Made by a program: the position numbers and the translations under genes
Part shown: in pieces, positions 43,887 to 52,785 of the stretch
How the letters are laid out: the number at the start of each line of letters is the position of its first letter
Position numbering within the stretch: position 1 is the stretch's first letter
DNA from: Rhodanobacter glycinis
Lineage (GTDB): Bacteria; Pseudomonadota; Gammaproteobacteria; Xanthomonadales; Rhodanobacteraceae
NCBI RefSeq assembly: GCF_900114325.1
Contig: NZ_FOSR01000002.1
Coordinates: 62,001-126,000, forward strand
Length of the DNA stretch: 64,000 nucleotides
Direction of reading: 5' to 3'
The notes under the pieces: model-generated
The model's input: the letters and a program-made list of their open reading frames with translations, nothing else
The model's database searches: none
What the model was told of the DNA's origin: nothing

Positions 43887-44081
43887 GATGATCTCGATGG
43901 TCGTAGGCGCCCGGAACCGTCCGAGCGACGCCGGCCGCCATGCGGCCTGTCACGGCATGTGGCGCCGCGATACGGGCAACCATATCGCCACGATCGGCCC
44001 GACGTCCAGCGTTGACGCGCCGTCCCGGAAACTGAGACGCCAGCGCGTAAACTTGTACCCTTGAATCCGCGGAAACGATCC

Positions 44082-45518
44082 ATGCCTATCACCGACATTC
44101 TCCTGCTGGCCGTGCTCGTCGTGCTGGCATTGCAGGTATTCATCCTGCTGCGCAAGTCCGGCAGCCACGAGCTGGGCGCCCGGCTCGATGCCCTGAAGGA
44201 CGACAACGAACGCCTGCAGCGCACGCTGCGCGAGGAACAGCGCGCCGGTCGCGAGGAGCTGCAGCAGGGCTTCGATCGCTTTCGCAACCACGTCGGCGAG
44301 CAGCTGACCGGCATGTCGCGCCAGCAGGCCGAACGCATCGACGGCTTCGGCCAACGGCTCGCCGCGCTCACCGACAGCACCAGCGCCGGGCTGCAGACGC
44401 TGGCACAACGCCTGGCCGATGACGCACGCAAGAGCCGCGAGGAACTCACGCTGGCGCTGAACCGCTTCGGCGAACAGCAGCAGCAGCGGCTGGGCGCCCT
44501 CACCGCCGACAACGAGAAGCGCATGGGCGAAGTGCGCGCCACGCTGGAGGCCAAGCTCGGCGCGATCCAGCAGGACAACGCCGCCAAGCTGGAACAGATG
44601 CGCGCCACCGTCGACGAAAAGCTGCAGAGCACGCTGGAAACCCGGCTCGGGCAATCGTTCCAGATCGTCACCCGCCACCTCGAAGCCGTGCAGCAAGGGC
44701 TGGGCGAGATGCGCAACCTCGCCACCGGCGTCGGCGACCTGAAGCGCGTGCTGACCAACGTGAAGAGCCGCGGCATCTACGGTGAAGTGCAGCTGGGCGC
44801 CCTGCTGGAGCAAATGCTCACTCCCGACCAGTACGAATCCAACGTGGCCACCGTGCCGGGCAGCAGCGAGCGGGTGGAATTCGCCATCTGCATGCCTGGC
44901 CAGCAGGACGGCGGACGGCTGTACCTGCCGATCGACGCGAAGTTCCCGGTCGAGGATTACCAGCGCCTGCTCGACGCACAGGATGCCGCCGATGCCGATG
45001 CCGCAGCGCTCGCCGGGCGCGCGCTGGAACTGCGCGTGCGCGAGGAGGCCAAGCGCATCGCCGGCAAGTACGTGGCACCGCCGCACACCACCGACTTCGC
45101 GGTGCTGTTCCTGCCCACCGAGGGGCTTTACGCCGAAGTGATCCGTCGACCGGGCCTGTTCGAAAACCTGCAACGCGACCACCGCATCACCATCGCCGGC
45201 CCGACCACGCTGAGCGCCCTGCTCAACAGCCTGCAGATGGGCTTCCGCACGCTGGCCATCGCCAAGCGCAGCAGCGAGGTATGGAGCGTGCTCGGCGCGG
45301 TGAAAACCGAGTTCGGCAAGTTCGGCGACGTGCTGGACAAGGTCAAGAAGAAGCTCGACGAGGCCGGCAAGCACATCGACGCCACCGGCGTGCGCACCCG
45401 CGCGATCGAGCGCCGGTTGCGCAGCGTGGAATCGTTGACCGAGGACGAGGCCGACGACCTGATCGGCGCCGTGCTGCCATCCCCCGGCACGGATGACGAG
45501 GAAGACAGCGAGGCCTGA
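44082..45518 (+). CDS. rmuC: DNA recombination protein RmuC
   Basis: The 478-residue protein has an N-terminal membrane anchor (5-20), a long coiled coil (about 25-210), and the RmuC nuclease-like domain (KSRGIYGEVQLGALLEQMLTPDQYESN, LPIDAKFPVEDYQRLLDA, LFLPTEGLYAEVIRRPGLFE, GPTTLSALLNSLQMGFRTLAI). It is thought to limit DNA inversions at short inverted repeats. That is interesting given the repeat content of this genome. The ATG at 44082 has GGAAACG upstream; an in-frame TTG at 44061 is less likely. Confidence 0.95.
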   Translation: MPITDILLLAVLVVLALQVFILLRKSGSHELGARLDALKDDNERLQRTLREEQRAGREELQQGFDRFRNHVGEQLTGMSRQQAERIDGFGQRLAALTDSTSAGLQTLAQRLADDARKSREELTLALNRFGEQQQQRLGALTADNEKRMGEVRATLEAKLGAIQQDNAAKLEQMRATVDEKLQSTLETRLGQSFQIVTRHLEAVQQGLGEMRNLATGVGDLKRVLTNVKSRGIYGEVQLGALLEQMLTPDQYESNVATVPGSSERVEFAICMPGQQDGGRLYLPIDAKFPVEDYQRLLDAQDAADADAAALAGRALELRVREEAKRIAGKYVAPPHTTDFAVLFLPTEGLYAEVIRRPGLFENLQRDHRITIAGPTTLSALLNSLQMGFRTLAIAKRSSEVWSVLGAVKTEFGKFGDVLDKVKKKLDEAGKHIDATGVRTRAIERRLRSVESLTEDEADDLIGAVLPSPGTDDEEDSEA

Positions 45519-45523
45519 CGCCC

Positions 45524-46396
45524 ATGCCACCCGATGCCACGGCGGTCCTGCAGGCGCGCATCGCGGAAATCGAACGCGATGACTCGCTGCAGCGCCCGGA
45601 GCGACTGCGCGAACGCATCGAGGCGATGGACCGGCTGGATGCCCTGCTCTTCGACGACGTGGCCGATGCGGTCCGCCGGCACGCCAGCGCGTTGATGCGG
45701 CAGCTGGAAACCGTCAACCACACGGCTTACCTCGCCATCCGTGCAGCCATTCGTGACGGCGAAGGCAAAGCCGTCATGCGCCACTGGCTGCAGGCACTCG
45801 CCGCACCGGCTGACACATCGCCGGATGGCCAGGCCTACGACGCCCTCGACAGCGTGCTCGCCGGTGTGCTGCCGTTCGACGAACCCGCTGGTGACGACGA
45901 TGCGTTGCCGGCCGAGATGGTGTTCTACCAGCCCACGCCGGCCCGCCACATCCTCGACATGATCGAGCGCACTCGCCTCGACGCAACGGACGTGCTGGTC
46001 GACCTCGGCTCCGGCCTCGGCCACGTGCCGCTGCTGGCGACGATCTGCACGGGCGCGCGCTGCATCGGCATCGAGCGCAACGCGGCTTATATCGCCTGTG
46101 CCCGCCGTTGCGCCGAAGCACTGGCGCTCACGGGCGTCACCTTCGTCGAACAGGATGCCCGCGCCGCCGATCTCTCCACCGGCACCGTGTTCTACCTCTA
46201 CACGCCGTTCACCGGCACGGTTTTGCGCAGCGTGCTGGATCGGCTGCAGCGCGAGGCGTCCGCCCGTCGCATCCGCGTGGCCACGCTGGGCCCGTGTACG
46301 GCGATCGTCGCGGGCGAAGCATGGCTGGTGCCGCTCGAACCGCCGCAACCGCACCGGGTCACCGTGTTTTGCTCCATCGCGCCGCGGCCGGCTTGA
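45524..46396 (+). CDS. SAM-dependent methyltransferase-like protein
   Basis: The 290-residue protein has an N-terminal helical part (1-125) and a class I methyltransferase domain with motif [17 protein letters not shown] and motif [22 protein letters not shown], then [25 protein letters not shown]. The pattern resembles DOT1/histone-methyltransferase-like or generic SAM enzymes; the substrate is unknown. It starts 5 bases after the rmuC stop and is probably co-transcribed with it. Confidence 0.82.
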   Translation: MPPDATAVLQARIAEIERDDSLQRPERLRERIEAMDRLDALLFDDVADAVRRHASALMRQLETVNHTAYLAIRAAIRDGEGKAVMRHWLQALAAPADTSPDGQAYDALDSVLAGVLPFDEPAGDDDALPAEMVFYQPTPARHILDMIERTRLDATDVLVDLGSGLGHVPLLATICTGARCIGIERNAAYIACARRCAEALALTGVTFVEQDARAADLSTGTVFYLYTPFTGTVLRSVLDRLQREASARRIRVATLGPCTAIVAGEAWLVPLEPPQPHRVTVFCSIAPRPA

Positions 46397-46466
46397 ACCG
46401 CACCCGTCGCCGCCGGATTCGGCGGGCGCTACACTGGCAGACCCGCGCCGTCCCCCAGGAACCCGC

Positions 46467-47075
46467 ATGAGCGAGCCGAACCACCCCACCGACGTCACCC
46501 GCGAACAAGCCGAGGATGCCGTGCGCACGCTGCTGCGCTGGGCCGGCGAGGATCCTTCGCGCGAAGGCCTGCTCGATACGCCCAAGCGCGTGGTCAAGGC
46601 GTATCGCGACTGGTTCGCCGGCTATGCCGAGGACCCGGGCGACTACCTGCTTCGCACCTTCAAGGAAGTCGAGGGCTACGACGAGATGGTGGTGTTGCGC
46701 GACATCGAGTTCGAAAGCCATTGCGAGCATCACATGGCGCCGATCATCGGCCGCGCCCACGTCGGTTACCTGCCGACCAACCGCGTGGTCGGCATCAGCA
46801 AGCTGGCGCGCGTGGTGGACGGTTTCGCCCGGCGTTTCCAGGTGCAGGAAAAGCTCACCGCGGAAATCGCCCACTGCATCCAGGAAAACCTGCAGCCGGC
46901 CGGCGTGGCGGTGGTGATCGACGCCAGCCACGAATGCATGACCACCCGTGGCGTGCACAAGCGTGGCGTGTCGATGGTGACCAGCCAGATGCTGGGCTCG
47001 TTCCGCGACGACGCCCGTACCCGCGCCGAGTTCCTCGAATTCATCGGCCTGCACGGCAGCGTGCGTTCGCGCTGA
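46467..47075 (+). CDS. folE: GTP cyclohydrolase I
   Basis: This 202-residue enzyme converts GTP to 7,8-dihydroneopterin triphosphate, the first step of folate synthesis. Zinc ligands and active-site residues are visible in [22 protein letters not shown] and [25 protein letters not shown]. The type IA family motif [20 protein letters not shown] is present. The ATG at 46467 has AGGA upstream, and a -10-like TACACT lies at 46430. It is convergent with cysK. Confidence 0.97.
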   Translation: MSEPNHPTDVTREQAEDAVRTLLRWAGEDPSREGLLDTPKRVVKAYRDWFAGYAEDPGDYLLRTFKEVEGYDEMVVLRDIEFESHCEHHMAPIIGRAHVGYLPTNRVVGISKLARVVDGFARRFQVQEKLTAEIAHCIQENLQPAGVAVVIDASHECMTTRGVHKRGVSMVTSQMLGSFRDDARTRAEFLEFIGLHGSVRSR

Positions 47076-47102
47076 GGCCGGCGCGTTACCGGCTGGCGTG
47101 GT

Positions 47103-48059
47103 TCAACCCAGGCCGGCCAGCCACTCGTCGTCGGAGCCTTCAACCACGCCTTCGAGCAGGAAGGTGGACAGGTAGCGTTCGCCCGTGTCCGGCAACATCG
47201 CCAGGATCACGCTGCCCGGCTCCGCCGTCTTCGCGTAATCCAGTGCCGCCGCCACCGTGGCGCCGGCGGACACTCCGACGAAGATGCCTTCCTCCGTGGC
47301 CAGCCGGCGTGCGGTATCACGCGCGGCGATGTCGTCCACCGGCAAGTCCACGTCGAACACCTTGCGATTGAGCACGCCGGGCACGAAGTCCGGCGTCCAG
47401 CCCTGGATCTTGTGCGGCTGCCACTCCTTGCCCGCCAGCATCGACGCCACCGCGGGTTCGGCGACCACGATCTTCACCTCCGGCCGCGCCAGCTTGAGCA
47501 TCTCGCCCACGCCGGTCAGCGTGCCGCCGGTACCCCAGCCGGAGACGAAGGCGTCCAGCCGGCGACCGGCAAAATCACTGAGGATTTCTGCGGCCGTCGT
47601 GCTGCGGTGGTAAGCCGGGTTGGCCGGATTGTCGAACTGGCGCGGCAGGAACCAGCCATGCTTCTGCGCCAGTTCTTCGGCGATGCGCACCATGCCGGTG
47701 CCGCGTTCGGCCGCCGCCGTGAGGATCACCTTCGCGCCGTAGGCGCGCATCAGCTTGCGGCGCTCCACCGAGAAGGTCTCGGCCATGACGGCAACGAACC
47801 CGTAACCGCGTGCCGCGCAAACCATGGCCAACGCCACGCCGGTATTGCCCGAGGTGGCTTCGATCACGGTATCGCCGGGCTTGAGCAGGCCTTTGCGCTC
47901 GGCGTCCAGGATCACCGCGATGGCGAGGCGATCCTTCACCGAACCACCGGGGTTGAACGCCTCCACCTTGGCGTACAGCGTGACGTGCGCGGGTGCCAGC
48001 CGGTGCAGCCGGACAACCGGCGTACCACCGATGGTGTCGAGAATGCTTTCGTAGATCAT
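47103..48059 (-). CDS. cysK: cysteine synthase A
   Basis: The 318-residue PLP enzyme makes cysteine from O-acetylserine and sulfide. The PLP lysine is Lys42 in NPGGSVKDR; TSGNTG binds the substrate carboxylate, and GTGGTLTGVG binds phosphate. The C-terminal LPDTGERYLST is characteristic of CysK. GAGGTCG precedes the ATG at 48059, which gives the conserved start IYESILDTIGGTP; a longer frame to 48080 lacks this support. The gene converges on folE with a 27-base gap. Confidence 0.96.
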   Translation of the reverse strand: MIYESILDTIGGTPVVRLHRLAPAHVTLYAKVEAFNPGGSVKDRLAIAVILDAERKGLLKPGDTVIEATSGNTGVALAMVCAARGYGFVAVMAETFSVERRKLMRAYGAKVILTAAAERGTGMVRIAEELAQKHGWFLPRQFDNPANPAYHRSTTAAEILSDFAGRRLDAFVSGWGTGGTLTGVGEMLKLARPEVKIVVAEPAVASMLAGKEWQPHKIQGWTPDFVPGVLNRKVFDVDLPVDDIAARDTARRLATEEGIFVGVSAGATVAAALDYAKTAEPGSVILAMLPDTGERYLSTFLLEGVVEGSDDEWLAGLG

Positions 48060-48209
48060 GGCGACCTCGAAAATGGACATCCGGGCCGGTTACGCTAAAC
48101 CTGTTCACCGGCAAAAGCCATCGCTTTTTCGCCACCGATCCGGGCCGCGTGGCACCGGGCGTGCGGTCGGTCTCGCCGCGCCTCATCGACATGCCGCACA
48201 CTACGGCCC

Positions 48210-48566
48210 ATGCCATCGTTCATGCCCTTGCGCCGCTCCGGATTCGCCCTGCCGCTGATGCTCGCCTGCGCCACGCTGGCCGCCCAGGGTTACCCGCGAA
48301 CGCCATCCGACTATCTGCGCCAGATGGACAGCAATGGCGATGGCCGGATCAGCATGGCCGAATACGTCGCCTACATGAGCCAGGGTTTCCATCGGATGGA
48401 CAGCAACGGCGACGGCATCCTGGAAGCCAGCGAGCTTCCCGGTGGACACGGCCGCCCGGTGACGCTGACATCCTGGCAGGCCAACCTGCGTCGGCAATTC
48501 CATCGCCTGGACCGGAATCACGACGGCTATCTCGACGCACGCGAACTGGCCGCACCGCCGCGCTGA
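48210..48566 (+). CDS. secreted EF-hand protein
   Basis: The 118-residue product has a signal peptide (to about residue 26) and three EF-hand calcium loops: DSNGDGRISMAE, DSNGDGILEASE and DRNHDGYLDARE. Each keeps the Asp/Asn/Gly pattern and the final Glu. It is probably a periplasmic calcium-binding protein, but its role is unknown. The start could also be an in-frame ATG four codons later (48222). It stands alone between cysK and the MFS gene. Confidence 0.85.
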   Translation: MPSFMPLRRSGFALPLMLACATLAAQGYPRTPSDYLRQMDSNGDGRISMAEYVAYMSQGFHRMDSNGDGILEASELPGGHGRPVTLTSWQANLRRQFHRLDRNHDGYLDARELAAPPR

Positions 48567-48670
48567 ACCCCGCCGAAGCCGAACGCCACGGACGCGAGCC
48601 GGGTGACTTGTTTCCCGCGCCGGCCCTCGGCAGATGCGCTATCGTGCCCACCCCACCTGCCCTCGCTTCC

Positions 48671-50017
48671 ATGGACGCATCCAAGCCGTCACCCTCGCGC
48701 CACGCCGCGCTCGCCTTCATCTTTGTCACGGTGACGGTGGACATGCTGGCGTTCGGCATCATCATCCCGGTGTTGCCGCACCTGATTGTCGAACTGATCG
48801 GCGGCAGCATTGCGCAGGCCGCGGTGTGGGTGGGCGCGTTCGGCGCACTGTTCATGCTGATGCAATTCGTGTTCTCGCCGGTACAGGGCGCGTTGTCGGA
48901 CCGTTACGGTCGCCGCACGGTGATCCTGATTTCCAGCTTCGGACTGGGCATGGATTTCATCGTGATGGCGTTGGCGCCGGTGTTGTGGCTGCTGTTCGTG
49001 GGCCGTGCGATATCGGGCATGTGCGCTGCCAGCTTCACCACCGCGAACGCCTATATCGCCGACATTGTGCCGAAGGAAAAGCGCGCGGCAGCGTTTGGCA
49101 CGCTGGGTGCGGCGTTCGGCATCGGTTTCATCGTGGGCCCGGCGCTGGGTGGCTTTCTCGGCCATCTGTCGATCCGCCTGCCGTTCTGGGTGGCGGCCGG
49201 ATTGTCGCTGGTGAATTTCTGCTATGGCTGGTTCGTGCTGCCCGAGTCGCTGCCGCCGGAGCGCCGCAGCAAGCGCTTCGAATGGCGCCACGCCAACCCG
49301 CTGGGCGCCGTCATGCTGTTGCGCCGCTATCCGCAGGTGTTCGGGCTGGCGGCGGTGTTCTTCCTGATCAACCTGGCGCAGTTCTCGCTGAACTCCACCT
49401 ACGTGCTGTACACCGACTACCGCTTCGGTTGGGGACCGCAGGTGGTGGGTTACACGCTGGGCCTGGTCGGCCTGTGCAGCGGGCTGGTGCAGGCCGTGCT
49501 GGTGCGCCGGTTGATGCCGTCACTGGGCGAGCGACGGATGATCCTGCTGGGACTGGTGCTGTGCATTGGCGGCTACGTGCTGTTCGGCCTGGCGCCGACC
49601 GCCTGGCTGTTCCTGCTCGGCATCCCGCTGCTGTCGCTCGGCGGGCTGGCCGGCCCGCCGGCGCAAGCGCTGGTGACGCATCAAGTCGACGCCCACGAAC
49701 AGGGTCGCCTGCAAGGTGCGCTGAGCAGCCTGGCCAGTCTCGCCGGCATCTTCGGCCCGGCCTTGTTCGCCAATCTTTTCGCGCTATTCATCAGCAACCA
49801 CGCGCCGGTACACCATCTGCCCGGCGCCGCGTTCGTGCTGGCTGCGCTGTTGCTGGCCGCCGCCACCCTGGTGGCCGTGCGCGCCACCCGTCCCTCGCAA
49901 ACCACCGTGTCGGCCCCGAACGACGAAGCACCCATCGCCTTCCCCGGCGAGACGTCGCCCCTGGCCGCTCCCGTCGCCGACATGCTTCCCAACGAACCAC
50001 CGGAGTCATCCCCATGA
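48671..50017 (+). CDS. MFS exporter, TetA-like (DHA1)
   Basis: The 448-residue protein has twelve membrane segments and the 12-TM drug:proton antiporter pattern. Visible motifs include [16 protein letters not shown] in helix 1, motif [14 protein letters not shown] and motif C-like [19 protein letters not shown]. It is related to TetA efflux pumps, but the substrate cannot be deduced, and resistance is not implied. The C-terminal tail is Pro/Ser-rich. Its stop overlaps the start of the DUF1993 gene by 4 bases. Confidence 0.9.
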   Translation: MDASKPSPSRHAALAFIFVTVTVDMLAFGIIIPVLPHLIVELIGGSIAQAAVWVGAFGALFMLMQFVFSPVQGALSDRYGRRTVILISSFGLGMDFIVMALAPVLWLLFVGRAISGMCAASFTTANAYIADIVPKEKRAAAFGTLGAAFGIGFIVGPALGGFLGHLSIRLPFWVAAGLSLVNFCYGWFVLPESLPPERRSKRFEWRHANPLGAVMLLRRYPQVFGLAAVFFLINLAQFSLNSTYVLYTDYRFGWGPQVVGYTLGLVGLCSGLVQAVLVRRLMPSLGERRMILLGLVLCIGGYVLFGLAPTAWLFLLGIPLLSLGGLAGPPAQALVTHQVDAHEQGRLQGALSSLASLAGIFGPALFANLFALFISNHAPVHHLPGAAFVLAALLLAAATLVAVRATRPSQTTVSAPNDEAPIAFPGETSPLAAPVADMLPNEPPESSP

Positions 50018-50520
50018 GCCTTTCCATGTATCAGGCATCCGTCCCCGTCTTCGTGCGCGCGCTGGGCAACCTGCGCCACGTGTTCCAGAAGGGCGAGGCG
50101 CATGCGAAATCGAAAAATGTGACCGACGAAGTGCTGCTGCAGACGCGGCTGATTCCCGACATGCTACCGCTGGTGAAGCAGGTGCAGATCGCCTGCGACA
50201 TGGCCGCGCGCGGTGCCGCCCGACTGGCCGGCGCGGAGCCGAAGAGCTTCGAGGACAACGAGACCACGCTGGCGCAGGTGTATGCACGCATCGACGCCGC
50301 CATCGAGTACGTCAAGAGCTTCAAGCCCGAGCAGATCGACGGCAGCGAAGCCCGCGAAGTCCACATGAAGACGCGCAACGGCGAGGTGACTCTCAGCGGC
50401 CAGGATTACCTGCTCGGCTTCACCCTCCCCAACCTGTTCTTCCACTGCACCACCGCCTACAACCTGTTCCGCGGCATGGGCGTGGAGATCGGCAAGAGCG
50501 ACTTCATCGGCAGTCCGTAA
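50014..50520 (+). CDS. DUF1993 family protein
   Basis: The 168-residue protein matches the DUF1993 (DinB-like helical bundle) family: MYQASVPVFVRALGNLRHVFQKGEAHA, RLIPDMLPLVKQVQIACDMA, and the C-terminal GQDYLLGFTLPNLFFHCTTAYNLFRGMGVEIGKSDF. Function is unknown. Translation is coupled to the MFS gene by an ATGA overlap. Confidence 0.9.
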   Translation: MSLSMYQASVPVFVRALGNLRHVFQKGEAHAKSKNVTDEVLLQTRLIPDMLPLVKQVQIACDMAARGAARLAGAEPKSFEDNETTLAQVYARIDAAIEYVKSFKPEQIDGSEAREVHMKTRNGEVTLSGQDYLLGFTLPNLFFHCTTAYNLFRGMGVEIGKSDFIGSP

Positions 50521-50540
50521 GCCCGCCGTAGCACCACCTT

Positions 50541-50638
50541 CACCTGTTCGCGCTGAGCGTCGCTCGCGTTGGCGAGCAGAGTCGAAACGCCTGGTGTCCT
50601 TCGACGCCAGCCCTTCGGGCCTGCGCTCAGGGTGAACG
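50541..50638. repeat. CCCTGAGCG/GTCGAA inverted repeat
   Basis: CACCTGTTCGCGCTGAGCGT at 50541 and the complementary GCGCTCAGGGTGAACGAG end at 50640 bracket AGTCGAA and TTCGAC arms. The right part matches the repeat at 22448-22484. It fills most of the gap before the FAD protein gene. Confidence 0.7.
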
Positions 50639-50721
50639 AGAGGGCGGGAAGGCAGCCATTCGCGCCGCCTTCCCTGCCCGGCATGCGAAAATCGCTTTCC
50701 ACCTCTCCACGCCTTCCACGC

Positions 50722-52386
50722 ATGCTGCGACTGACCGACATCAAGCTCCCGCTCGACCACGCCGACGAGGCGCTGGCAGCGGCCATCTGCGCGAAGCTGG
50801 GCGTGCCGCGCGACGCATGGCGCGATTACACCGTGTCCCGCCGCGGCTACGACGCGCGCAAGCGTGGCGCGATCGCGCTGATCTACACGCTGGATGTGGA
50901 CGTGATCGACGAGGCTGCCCTGCTCGCACGCCACGCCGGCGACCCGCACGTGCAGCCCACGCCGGATACCACTTACCACTTCGTGGCCCAGGCCCCGGCG
51001 AAGATCACTCACCGTCCGGTGGTGATCGGTTTCGGCCCGTGCGGCCTGTTCGCCGCGCTGATCCTGGCGCAGATGGGCTTTCGCCCGATCATCCTCGACC
51101 GCGGCAAGGAAGTGCGCGAGCGCACCAAGGACACCTGGGACCTGTGGCGCAAGCGCAACCTGCATCCGGAGTCGAACGTGCAGTTCGGCGAGGGCGGCGC
51201 CGGCACCTTCTCCGACGGCAAGCTGCACAGCCAGATCCGCGATCCGCTGCACCACGGCCGCAAGGTGCTTACCGAATTCGTGAAGGCCGGCGCGCCGGAG
51301 GAAATCCTCTACGTCAGCAAGCCGCATATCGGTACCTTCCGGCTGGTGACGATGGTGGAGAACATGCGCGCCACGATCGAATCGCTGGGCGGCGAAATCC
51401 GTTTCAGCCAGCGCGTCGACGACCTGCTGATCGATACCGACACCGCCGGCGAACGCCACGTGCGCGGCGTGACGCTGGCCAGCGGCGAGCAGCTCCGCGC
51501 CGATCACGTGGTGCTGGCGCTTGGCCACAGCGCGCGCGACACCTTCGAGATGCTGCACGCGCGTGGCGTCTACCTGGAGGCCAAGCCGTTCTCGATCGGC
51601 TTTCGCATCGAGCATCCGCAATCGGTGATCGACCGTGCGCGTTTCGGTCCGCAAGCCGGCCACCCGATCCTTGGCGCGGCCGATTACAAACTGGTGCATC
51701 ACTGCAAGAGCAGTCACGCCGGCAACGGCCGCTCGGTCTACAGTTTCTGCATGTGCCCCGGCGGCACCGTGGTGGCGGCCACCAGCGAGCCCGGTCGCGT
51801 GGTCACCAACGGCATGAGCCAGTACTCGCGCAACGAACGCAACGCGAACGCGGCGGTGGTGGTCGGCATCGAGCCATCCGATTTTGTGCCGTTCGACGGC
51901 CGGCTCGAAAACGGCCAGCCCAGTCCGCTCGCCGGCATCGCGTTGCAACGCGCCCTGGAAAGCCACGCCTACGTCCTCGGCGGCGAAAGCTACAGCGCCC
52001 CCGCACAACTCGTCGGCGATTTCCTCGCCGGCCGCCCCTCGCGTGAATTCGGCGACGTGCAACCGTCCTACCAACCCGGCGTGACCCTGGGCAGCCTCGA
52101 CAGCGCGCTGCCCGACTACGCCATCGCCGCCATCCGCGAGGCGCTGCCCGCATTCGAGCGACAGATTCGCGGCTACGCCATGTCCGACGCCATCCTCACT
52201 GGCGTTGAAACCCGCACGTCATCACCGGTACGCATCAAGCGCGACAACGACAGCCTGCAAAGCCTCAACACCCGCGGCCTGTATCCCGCCGGCGAAGGCG
52301 CCGGCTATGCGGGAGGCATCCTTTCCGCCGCTGTGGACGGCATCAAGGTGGCCGAGGCACTGGCGTTGAGCATGGCGGAAAGCTGA
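50722..52386 (+). CDS. large FAD-dependent dehydrogenase (COG2509-like)
   Basis: The 554-residue protein has an N-terminal domain of about 95 residues and an FAD-binding core: PVVIGFGPCGLFAALILAQMGFRPIILDRG, then NVQFGEGGAGTFSDGKL and the closing GLYPAGEGAGYAGGILSAAVDG. It belongs to a widespread family of uncharacterised flavoproteins. CMCPGGTVVAATSEPG, typical for the family, is present. The reaction is unknown. The ATG at 50722 gives the conserved start (MLRLTDIKLPLDH). It precedes hipBA. Confidence 0.9.
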   Translation: MLRLTDIKLPLDHADEALAAAICAKLGVPRDAWRDYTVSRRGYDARKRGAIALIYTLDVDVIDEAALLARHAGDPHVQPTPDTTYHFVAQAPAKITHRPVVIGFGPCGLFAALILAQMGFRPIILDRGKEVRERTKDTWDLWRKRNLHPESNVQFGEGGAGTFSDGKLHSQIRDPLHHGRKVLTEFVKAGAPEEILYVSKPHIGTFRLVTMVENMRATIESLGGEIRFSQRVDDLLIDTDTAGERHVRGVTLASGEQLRADHVVLALGHSARDTFEMLHARGVYLEAKPFSIGFRIEHPQSVIDRARFGPQAGHPILGAADYKLVHHCKSSHAGNGRSVYSFCMCPGGTVVAATSEPGRVVTNGMSQYSRNERNANAAVVVGIEPSDFVPFDGRLENGQPSPLAGIALQRALESHAYVLGGESYSAPAQLVGDFLAGRPSREFGDVQPSYQPGVTLGSLDSALPDYAIAAIREALPAFERQIRGYAMSDAILTGVETRTSSPVRIKRDNDSLQSLNTRGLYPAGEGAGYAGGILSAAVDGIKVAEALALSMAES

Positions 52387-52417
52387 TAACCCAGGCAAAG
52401 CCTGGACTTGCGAGAGA

Positions 52418-52489
52418 TTGTCTACGTACGACGACATGCCTATAATGTCGCCGTACGTGGACAATTCATCATGTCGCCGTATGGCGACA
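52418..52489 (+). promoter_or_regulatory. hipBA promoter with three TGTC-N10-GACA operators
   Basis: TTGTCT (52418-52423) and TATAAT (52441-52446) with a 17-base spacer form a sigma70 promoter. Three 18-bp dyads of the form TGTC-N10-GACA lie at 52419-52436, 52446-52463 and 52472-52489. They cover the -35, the region just after the -10, and the leader, spaced 26-27 bases. The third is a perfect palindrome. They are the probable HipB binding sites for autorepression. Confidence 0.75.
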
Positions 52490-52500
52490 TCGAGGTTATG

Positions 52501-52785
52501 ATGCTGATCAGGACTCCGCAGGATATTGGCGCCTTGCTACGCGAGCGGCGCCAAAAAGCCGGCCTCGATCAGGCCGAGCTGGCCCGGCGCGTCGGCGTCA
52601 GTCGGCAATGGCTGGTCGAGGTGGAGCATGGCAAGCCACGCGCCGAGATCGGCCTGGTATTGCGTGCGCTCAACGTGCTGGATATCCCGCTGGAAGTCGG
52701 CACACCTCGCTATGCCACGGGCGTAGCCGACACTCCGGGGATCGATATCGATGCCATCGTCGATGCTGCACGCAAACCACAATGA
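52501..52785 (+). CDS. hipB: HipB-like antitoxin (Xre helix-turn-helix)
   Basis: The 94-residue protein has a Cro/CI-type helix-turn-helix (IGALLRERRQKAGLDQAELARRVGVSRQWLVEVEHGKPRAEIGLVLRALNVL) and a C-terminal tail that in HipB proteins contacts HipA. It is the DNA-binding antitoxin of a hipBA module. The ATG at 52501 lies 5 bases after a GAGG; upstream in-frame ATGs at 52471 and 52498 fall in the operator array. The stop overlaps hipA by 4 bases (ATGA). Confidence 0.9.
   Translation: MLIRTPQDIGALLRERRQKAGLDQAELARRVGVSRQWLVEVEHGKPRAEIGLVLRALNVLDIPLEVGTPRYATGVADTPGIDIDAIVDAARKPQ

Noticed and set aside
48671..50017. MFS gene as a tetracycline resistance determinant
   Set aside because: It is only TetA-like by fold and motif; nothing indicates tetracycline as substrate or a mobile context.
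52471..52500. ATG at 52471 as the hipB start
   Set aside because: It lies inside the third operator palindrome and has no ribosome site; the ATG at 52501 follows a GAGG.
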